Of a stretch of DNA of 20,551 nucleotides, positions 4,517 through 12,700 are shown one piece after another. The position numbers and the translations under genes are program-made. Under the pieces are notes generated by a model that was not told the DNA's origin, did not search any database, and was given only the letters and a program-made list of their open reading frames with translations. The stretch's first letter is position 1. Every line of letters begins with the position of its first letter. The stretch is from JBAYNS01 sp041678625 (GTDB lineage: Bacteria > Patescibacteriota > Gracilibacteria > Peribacterales > Peribacteraceae), in the NCBI GenBank assembly GCA_041678625.1, contig JBAYNS010000010.1, positions 1 to 20,551 of the forward strand, read 5' to 3'.

Positions 4517-6064
4517 TTATCGCAATGTCGGCAGAGAACCTGGATTCTCCTGCCACACATCAACAAAGTTCCATGTATCCATGGGTGCATTCTCTGCACT
4601 ATAGAAGTAGCTCTGATTATCTGAGATCACCGTGCAACCAACATTTCCTCCGCTGTAACAAGAATCAGGATTGCCACTGTGATTATTCCAATAGATATTT
4701 GTTATTGTTCCGGAAACCATATTCCCCACAACGGAACCGAGTGACCACCCACCGCTATCTATACCTGCAACATCTCCCGTCGCAAAGGAATTATTAATAT
4801 TCAACATATTGAAACCTACAAGTCCTCCAACGCTACTTTCACCCGTAACATCTCCTGCAGCAAACGCATTGTTGATAGTACCACCATTTGTTCCTGAAAG
4901 ACCGCCGATTAGGCCACTGCTTGCAATAATCGTACACATAGAATACGAATTCGCGATAGTTCCACCGTCCCTGTTTTCGCCAACGAGCCCGCCAACCCAT
5001 GTCTTTCCATTGACGATTCCTGTTGTATACGCATTGCTCACATTCCCTGTATTGTACCCCACAAGCGGACCAGTGACGTCCGTTGCTGTAATATCAACAT
5101 TCTCCATGCCCACATCATGAATATTCGCTTCGCTCCCTGTAACCCCAAACATTCCAAAATACTGAATGGGTGAGTATCTATTCATATACAAATTACTGAT
5201 CACGTATCCGTTTCCATCTAATGTCCCTGTAAACATGGATGTGCCACGCTCATTGCCCACTGGATCAAACCCTTTATTATCTTCACACACACTATCGACC
5301 CACGATGTTCCTCCGCACCATTCAAGACAGCTGATTTCATCAAACGAACAGCCTGGCATTTCCTCTCCAACACACCATCCCACTTTCCAATAACATCCTG
5401 TTTCTTCTGCATTGCACGTTGCCATTGTGGCGTACGTATCACAAGCATCGATGTCCCAGTTGACCGTATCGGAGCAATCAATGTCCTGCCCCAGGATATA
5501 ATCAGCTGTTAAATCAGCCTGCATATTCTGCAAACCCGTACAATCACAAATCACCATAGGATCACCGCCGGGCGTACATGATTGTTCACTGCTTGTGCTG
5601 CTGCTACTGGAAACAGAGCTCTGACTGCCTCCAGCTGTACCCTCGTGCAATGCAGTGACATGGGAACGACCAGAAGAATCCTGATAGATGGTGTATCCCG
5701 TGTGCGTTTCTTCCGTTGGATCAACGGGAATGGCGGCGATGTATTCCGGAACGAGCATATCCAGATTCACGCACGTAGGATCATCGGTAACCCCCTGTTG
5801 GCAGATCTGCTTGGCATTCCCCTCTCCTATCGGAATGGTATCAATCGCCTCCCATTCATCAATGAGCCGTTGATACACCGCATTTTCCATCTGCCGGACA
5901 GTATTCTTTCGTGTTGCATCCTGCGCATCAGAAAGTTGCTTTGCAGGATTAATCGCAATGATCGTCACAGAGGAAAGAACTCCAATAGCGCCCAGAACAA
6001 TGAGCAGCTCAATGAGAGTAAAACCATGTGGTGCCAACGATGGATGTGTTCTTTTGTGCGACAT
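4517..6064 (-). CDS. Type IV pilin-like protein fused to a GLUG-repeat domain
   Basis: A 515-residue protein. Residues 1-14 are a prepilin leader ending in Gly, followed by FTLIELLIVLGAIGVL, the class III/type IV pilin N-terminus with Glu at mature position 5. Residues 35-140 are a compact pilin-type head with LVPEYIAAIPVDP and GYTIYQDSSG. Residues 143-160 are a Ser/Gln-rich linker. Residues 175-290 hold a 10-cysteine module ending in FTGTLDGNGY. The rest are GLUG-type repeats such as VGGLVGENRDGGTIANSYS and VGGLVGFN, which in this family build a beta-helix. Ordinary pilins are 130-200 residues, so the C-terminal two thirds is a graft. The start is ATG at 6064, with no clear Shine-Dalgarno. 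It is last in the surface operon, 17 nt after the membrane-protein gene. A pilus-tip or minor-pilin adhesin is inferred. Confidence 0.88.
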   Translation of the reverse strand: MSHKRTHPSLAPHGFTLIELLIVLGAIGVLSSVTIIAINPAKQLSDAQDATRKNTVRQMENAVYQRLIDEWEAIDTIPIGEGNAKQICQQGVTDDPTCVNLDMLVPEYIAAIPVDPTEETHTGYTIYQDSSGRSHVTALHEGTAGGSQSSVSSSSSTSSEQSCTPGGDPMVICDCTGLQNMQADLTADYILGQDIDCSDTVNWDIDACDTYATMATCNAEETGCYWKVGWCVGEEMPGCSFDEISCLEWCGGTSWVDSVCEDNKGFDPVGNERGTSMFTGTLDGNGYVISNLYMNRYSPIQYFGMFGVTGSEANIHDVGMENVDITATDVTGPLVGYNTGNVSNAYTTGIVNGKTWVGGLVGENRDGGTIANSYSMCTIIASSGLIGGLSGTNGGTINNAFAAGDVTGESSVGGLVGFNMLNINNSFATGDVAGIDSGGWSLGSVVGNMVSGTITNIYWNNHSGNPDSCYSGGNVGCTVISDNQSYFYSAENAPMDTWNFVDVWQENPGSLPTLR

Positions 6065-6081
6065 AGAACATCAATACACTA

Positions 6082-6753
6082 TTAGAAATACAACAAAAGC
6101 CACATGATGAATGTTATCAAAGACATTGCAGGCACCCGCTTTGAGCGTTCCGGTGCCATCACAATCCACGAAAGGACACAGGAAGCAATGAGTAGCAAGA
6201 GCAGGATAACGGACAGTACCGGTCGGTTCTGCGGAATGGTGTACTTGAGAACCAGGAAAAGCAATGCAACAGCCGTACCAATGAGAAATGCGAACCACAC
6301 ATCCCTAGATCCTCTCCACCGTAATTCTGCGAGGACAGCAGCAGATCCCGTCAGAACAAAAATTGCTGCCAGATACAAAAATTCATATGGACCATCGAAT
6401 GGCGGACGACCGTTCATTGTCTGTATAGCAACAATGAGGAGTGCAATTGCCGTGAGAAAAATGGTGACAATGACTTTGAGTGAAGGAATATGCGGATGCA
6501 GTATTTCAATCTTCTTCAAAGAAATCGGCTCAAGGAGTTTAAGGTGGACAGCCTGAGACCACACCAGAATGCTCAAGCCCGCCAACAGAACCAATGTGCT
6601 GATGACAAAGATTTGTACGGAAAGCGATGTAGTAAAATTTACCCATACCAGAGCAATACTATCCATATATTCTTGTGAAAAGATATTTCTAGAGTAAAGG
6701 GGTAATGCACAGAGAACAAGACGCATTTCTATAGAGGCACATGCAAAGAGCAT
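6082..6753 (-). CDS. Six-TM integral membrane protein, function unknown
   Basis: The family is not recognised. The frame can begin at TTG 6762, ATG 6753 (used here), ATG 6726 or ATG 6666. None has a clear Shine-Dalgarno, so the N-terminus is uncertain. Numbered from TTG, hydrophobic spans are near residues 49-68, 96-115, 127-145, 155-173, 181-202 and 211-226. The loop between spans 2 and 3 has NGRPPFDGPYEF, and the loop between 3 and 4 is basic (RWRGSRD). The chain ends at the last span with LLLYF. No catalytic motif is evident. It lies 36 nt after the giant GLUG/DUF4215 gene and 17 nt before the pilin-GLUG gene, all on the same strand. A role in anchoring, export or assembly of the surface proteins is a guess from position only. 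Confidence 0.8.
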   Translation of the reverse strand: MLFACASIEMRLVLCALPLYSRNIFSQEYMDSIALVWVNFTTSLSVQIFVISTLVLLAGLSILVWSQAVHLKLLEPISLKKIEILHPHIPSLKVIVTIFLTAIALLIVAIQTMNGRPPFDGPYEFLYLAAIFVLTGSAAVLAELRWRGSRDVWFAFLIGTAVALLFLVLKYTIPQNRPVLSVILLLLLIASCVLSWIVMAPERSKRVPAMSLITFIMWLLLYF

Positions 6754-6789
6754 TCGTGTCAACGATGAATACCACCATGGTGATACCTG

Positions 6790-9700
6790 TTAGCAATATT
6801 TCCTTTTTCTTCGTGCGAAGATACTAAACCCGGCAGCTGCACCTGCAATGATCGCCGCAAGAGCTCCCGGTCCGGTTTCTGCGGCAACAGGCGTTACAGG
6901 CATGTACTGTTGTGTCGAGAGAGGTGCGATCGTGACGATTTCCCTCATCTGTACATCCTGTGATTCCTGTGCGGGAAATGCTCCCTCTTCCGGAGAAGCA
7001 CCATGCTCGAGTGATTTCTCTTCCAGAATGCCTTCCGCAGCACTAAAGAGCGCCTGCGTTGCAACATCAACGCCATCATCGGTCACCATATCAACAGAAA
7101 GCGTGTAGCGATGTTGCGGATCAAGGTCTGATTCCACAACAAGTTCCACAGTATATGGATCAATCCAGCGTACCGAGAGTACCGGAATGACCGGCGAGCC
7201 GCGCAAATCATAGCGTAAGGGATCCAGAATATGTTCCAGATCAACAGGACGTACAAAACGTATACGCAGCGTGCGTGGACTAGAGACTTCGATTGTTTCA
7301 ATGACCATACGTTGTGTTGCAGCACTACTGGATTGTGCTTCTGTCTCATATCTACACAGAGAAGAGCACCCATCGCCATTTGTGGTGTTTCCGTCATCAC
7401 ACTGTTCTCTTGGCTCGGTCAGACCATTACCACATACCACTGAATGCTCCGGCGCTGCTGGCACCAGGTGCTCCACTCCACATGTCGCAGAACAACCATC
7501 ACCATCCGTGCGATTGCCATCATCGCATTCTTCATGCCTGTCGAGTACATGGTCACCGCAGTGCGGCTGTGTGCAATTCTCCCTACAAGCATTCGCGATA
7601 CTATCGGAATTGCTGCCGCCATCGTCACACTCTTCTCCGGCATCAAGCTTTCCGTCGCCACACTGCTCAGAGCCGGCAACGGTGATTTCCAGACGACACT
7701 GCGATGAACAGCCGTCACCATCGCGAACATTACCGTCATCACATTCTTCCGTAAGATCCAAACGCGCATCACCGCACCCTGCTTCCAGCAGCTTAATGCG
7801 TTGCGCAACCATATCGAGGATACTTACTTCCAGCTGACAGATATCAGAGCATCCATCACCGGATATTCCGTTGCCATCGTCACACTGTTCGCCACGTTCC
7901 AATATGCTGTTGCCACACCCTCCGGCTGACAAGCGCAATGGTGTAGAGAGTTCAATTTTGCACGCCGAATTGCAGCCGTCTCCAGAAATACTGTTGCCAT
8001 CGTCACATTGTTCACCACGTTCCAATATGCTGTTGCCGCATTCCCACACCGTGACTGCCGGAGTATCCATGCCCACCACAGTGGAAGACGTGTTCTCTGT
8101 TTCACCAGGGAGCGGAGCAAAATGGCACGTGTTGGTACATCCGTCATCGTTAGTGGTATTGCCGTCATCGCAATCCTCGCCAATGACCTCTGTGACTAGA
8201 CCATCACCGCAGTACAGGATTTCACACATTACCGAACATGTGCCAATACCATTGAGAAGACCAAGATCGCATTCTTCACCGGTATCCAGAGAACCGTTTC
8301 CGCAGAGATATTCCACGGAAGAACCCGACATGCTCTTGAGAATTTTTTGTACACGCTCATTCTCCTTCTTTTCCTGCTCCGTTTTTTCATTGCCTCTCTG
8401 GAACGGAGTTAACTGGCACTGTTCTGAGCAACGCATAAGCTTTTCCGAATCATTCGGATCAGGCACAACACGAAAAGGGGGCTCGCATTGTTCCACAGCT
8501 TCCCAAAGATGCCCGTCACCACACGATGCGCGACGACAGATATTCAGACATGCGTCGTCATTGCTCGTATTTCCATCATCGCACTCTTCGTTTGCTTCCA
8601 TCATTCCATTGCCACAGACCTCTACCGGCGGCGGTAGCTCTTCTGATCCATGTACTACCGTGAGCTGTCCGCGAAGTTCGCCTTCCGGATAATCCGCTGT
8701 CGTTACTTCAACATATAAGCCGCCATCTTTCAGAAGTTCCCTTTCTGGTTTTTCCAGAATTCGTGACGTGCCGGAGAATCCGGAAAGATCCATGAGTACC
8801 GGGCCGTTCACCCCGGAAATACCGTTATGCACAGCAACACTTCCTTCCGCAACATCTTCCGCGAAGACGCTGTACGTCAGCGATGTATCGGAGTTGACGC
8901 GCACAATGACAAAACCCGTTTTTGGAGTTGCTACAGGAGGCACCTGTGCGTCTCCTGTTAATTCTGCAGCATAAAAACGTCCGTGACATGCGTCCAAGTC
9001 AAAGACGCGCTTGCCACAGAGAAGTTCACATACGGATGGTTCCCCCTCACACGCATATCCTTTCTGTAGGGTACAACGAACAGAACAGCCGTCTCCATCC
9101 TCAGTGTTTCCATCATCACACTGTTCCCCGTTATCCAATGTACCATCACCGCAGAATGCTTCTCTTGTACAATCCTGACTGCAACCATCACCCGATACGG
9201 TGTTGCCGTCATCGCATTCCTCACCGATAACAGACTGGAGAATATCATCGCCACACCGTGCATTCGTGCACGTTGATCGGCACGCATCCGTATCTTCTGC
9301 ATTGCCGTCATCACATTCTTCCGTGCCAGCAATCACACCATCTCCACAAATCGCCGTGCACATGCTGGGTTGCTCCTGACAGGCGTATCCGATTTCTATC
9401 ATGCATGTGGAAGAGCATCCGTCGCCATCTGTCGCATTGCCATCATCGCATTCCTCGCCGGCAACAATGAGTGCATCCCCACAGCCCGGAATGCAAAGAC
9501 TTGGTTCTCCTTTGCATGAGAACCCCGTCTCCAGTTTACAGAACGGTGAACACCCATCGTTTTCTGCAAAATTGCCATCATCGCACTCTTCTGAACTTTC
9601 AACTTTGCTATTCCCACACAGAGTCGATGGCGCGCTGCAGCCGGTCGCAGCGAATGTCCAGTTGGTGTTTTCGCCGCTATCAATGCAATTCTCTGTACAT

Positions 9701-12700
9701 TCGAGGGCACGGCTCCCGAAGGAATCCACTCCACGCACATCCAGTGTGGAGAGAGAGGATGTCCGCACGCGCTGCAATGTCCACTGTTCCTGCGGATCGG
9801 AAGATCGTACTTGCAGGAACGTACACTGTTCTCCTTGGAGTGTCAGTTTTCCATCAATGGATTGATTGCTACCAGATGCGACAATGAGCATTCCCTGCGC
9901 ATCTTTCTGAACAAGTTTCTGCACATTGTGGAACGTGTTGTTTCCTTCAATATACTGCGCTTCGCCAACGAGCGAGAGCGTTCCCGTACCAGCCGCAAAT
10001 TCCCCTCCCTGCAGAAGCCACGATCCTCCCAACACAATGAATTCCTCTTCCGGCACACGCAGAGTACCTCCGCGCACCGTGATATCGCCCGCAACAGAAA
10101 GCCCCGTTTCCGGCACAATGAACTCTGCATCCGGTACTCCATTAAGCACCAGATCGGTATAGGCAAAAGTGTGTAGTACTTCTGTTGCCGCTTCCTGCAG
10201 AATATAGGACACAGACGACCCATCCGTCAGCTCCGGTGTTGATACAACCTCCCCACCGCGGAGAAGGAGTGACCCCCCATTCATAACAAGGAATGAATTT
10301 GCGTCCACGCTATAACCGTTGAGATCCAGTATTCCTTTTTCAATGACCACTGCCTGTTCCGACAAAGGCAAGCGGAGATCTGTCAGCAGGATCACCGCTG
10401 TATCCGGATTCTTCCGTACCGTCAGATCGCCACTGAGAACCGCTTCGCCCGCAACGGACAGGTGCTGTTCGCGATTCCCTGTACACAACCACGAAACCGA
10501 TCCTCCATCGCTCCCCTCTTCCACCAGTACATCACCCTGCACTTCCAGCGTTCCCTGTTCCAAACTACCACCCGCCAGTATGACATCCCCTTCAACCAGC
10601 ACTCTACTGCCATCGGTGATCACCATTCGCTCTCCTGAATTCTTTGCAACACGCATGGTGTACAGAGCAATACCATTGGCATCGAGTGCTTTGGATGTGC
10701 CAAAGAATTCAATGGTGCCTTCATTGTGACGAAAGGATCCACTCAGACGACGCATATCCCCCGCAATGCGCAAGAGCGATGACGGTGCCGTGAAAGTGCC
10801 GCCACCGATTTCGAGCGTACCATTGATGGTAATATTCGCCTTCCCACCATGAAAATTACCATCACGCATGGTGAGCGGTCCGTTGATTTCCAACACCGTT
10901 TCCTGCATCTCTACACTGCCGCCATCGAGCGTCAGAACAGCATTGACTGTAAGATTACCTGCCGTACCAGTCACGACACCACCTCCGATGATGAATGCGC
11001 TATTCAACGCCACTGTTCCCCCTGCAATATCCAATGTCCCACCGGTGATTTCCACTGCACCATTGAAGAGGACATCTCCCTGCACAACGTTCAACGCGCC
11101 ACCATGAATGGTAACCGGCGCTTCTGTAATGAGTGACCCCCCGTTCACCGTTATGCTTCCCCCATCCACAATCAGATGTGCATCGCTCCCGCAGTGCACA
11201 GCGCCTGCATCTATAATGAACTGGCCATTGAGAATATGGATATCCTGCGTACAAGAAACAGCAAAACGTTCGTCGTTCACTCCATTTTCTCCGTCGGAAA
11301 ACGCAGAGTTCGCCACTGCCTCCGATGTCCGCATGATGACATTGGGAGCATTGAGTACCACCTGAGGAAGCGTTCCTCCGTGGGAAAGGAGAATTTCACG
11401 CTGCGATACTCCTTCTATACGCAGGAGTGTCGTTCCTCCTTGGAATGATGCCGCATGAACGAGCATTCCTTCTACGATAACCGTTCCCTCATCAATACTT
11501 CCGCTTGTCAGTGTCAGCATCCCCTCTACGATGAGCGTTCGACCATCGGGAATAATGAGGCTTGTCCCATTCTGTTTTTCCACCACAACATTATGAAATG
11601 TTTCCTCTTGCGGAACATCCAGCACATGGGATGTTCCCGCAAAGAACACTGTGCCATTCTGATGCTCAAAGGTGCCGCCCGTTTGAGTCCAGTCCGTATC
11701 AATACGCAAAACCGGTGGCGCTTTAAATGTTCCACCCTGCATCTTCATTGATCCAATAAGATCAAAGTTCAGTTCTACTGTTCCCTCGCCACCATCAAAG
11801 ACGCCATCCTCCAAAACAACATCGCCTTCAAAGATTGCATTTCCTTTCTGTACAAACAGCGTTCCACTCCTTTGTCTATAAGAACCGTGAACCGTGCATG
11901 TGCTGCTTTGCAGTGCAAGCTCTCCTTCCAATAAAACATTCCCCGCATTGAGCGACTCTGTCAGATCGAGCCGACTGTTCTCTTTCAGGAAAAGCGTCAT
12001 GTCGTTCTGAACGGTAATCGCTCCATCTTGCACCATGAATACCGCATCAATATCTACATGAGCAGTGCCACCAGCTGATGCCGCACGCATCAGATCGTCA
12101 TTCGAAAAACTATCAGTACCTTCCTCCTGCCACAAAGTAAGATGTCCTCCAAAAATATCGATGGTGTGTTCCTCCCCTATACCAACCCGAAAGATTGTCA
12201 CAGCTTTCTGCTGCGCTCCTTCCAGGAACGCTGTGACAATATCTCCGGCTGTCAGATCAAGACTTTCTACAGAGAACTCTCCTTCTTTTTGCGTTGTTGC
12301 CCTGGCAAGTACTTCTCCGCCATTCACGCTGATGGCGACAATAACATTTTTCTCCGCAGGAGTTTCTCCGGCATCCCGATACACTTGCCCCCTAATACTG
12401 ACCTGCGACTGCCGATCCTCTTTTGTATCATTCTGAGACATTCCATGTGTGGAGAGTGTGTTCTCCTGTAACAGATCCTGCTCCAGATTTTCGGTGACCT
12501 GATCAGCATCAGATACTGCTTCGGCTTCTGCTGTTTCTTTCCATTCGAGCGCACGCCCATTCAGAATACGCAAAGCCGGATACCCGTCATCCCCCATCAT
12601 CCACACGCGATTGAAATCCCACCCCTCAAATGTTTCTTTGTTCTGCAATTGAATACTGGTTCTTGCACGGTCTTCCCGCTCACTCTGTATACCACCAACA

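Larger units (their letters stand above)
7345..9618 (-). repeat. DUF4215-type Cys-rich repeat array in the giant GLUG protein
   Basis: About 14 units, one of them degenerate (EECDLGLLNGIGTC), follow the pattern CGxGxxxxxEECDDGNxxxGDGCxxxC. The acidic spacing resembles calcium-binding loops, and the cysteines suggest disulfides; both points are inferred. The CHRD-like domain splits the array into 5 and about 9 units. A CEPP variant lies within the second block. Confidence 0.85.

Noticed and set aside
7871..8692. Long plus-strand open frame (273 codons) opposite the DUF4215 region, and similar ones at 7271-7837 and 13057-13668
   Set aside because: They lie antisense to clear repeats. Their translations are Ser/Pro/His-rich mirror images of the CDDGN/DGDGC codons. 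No start site or family match is seen.
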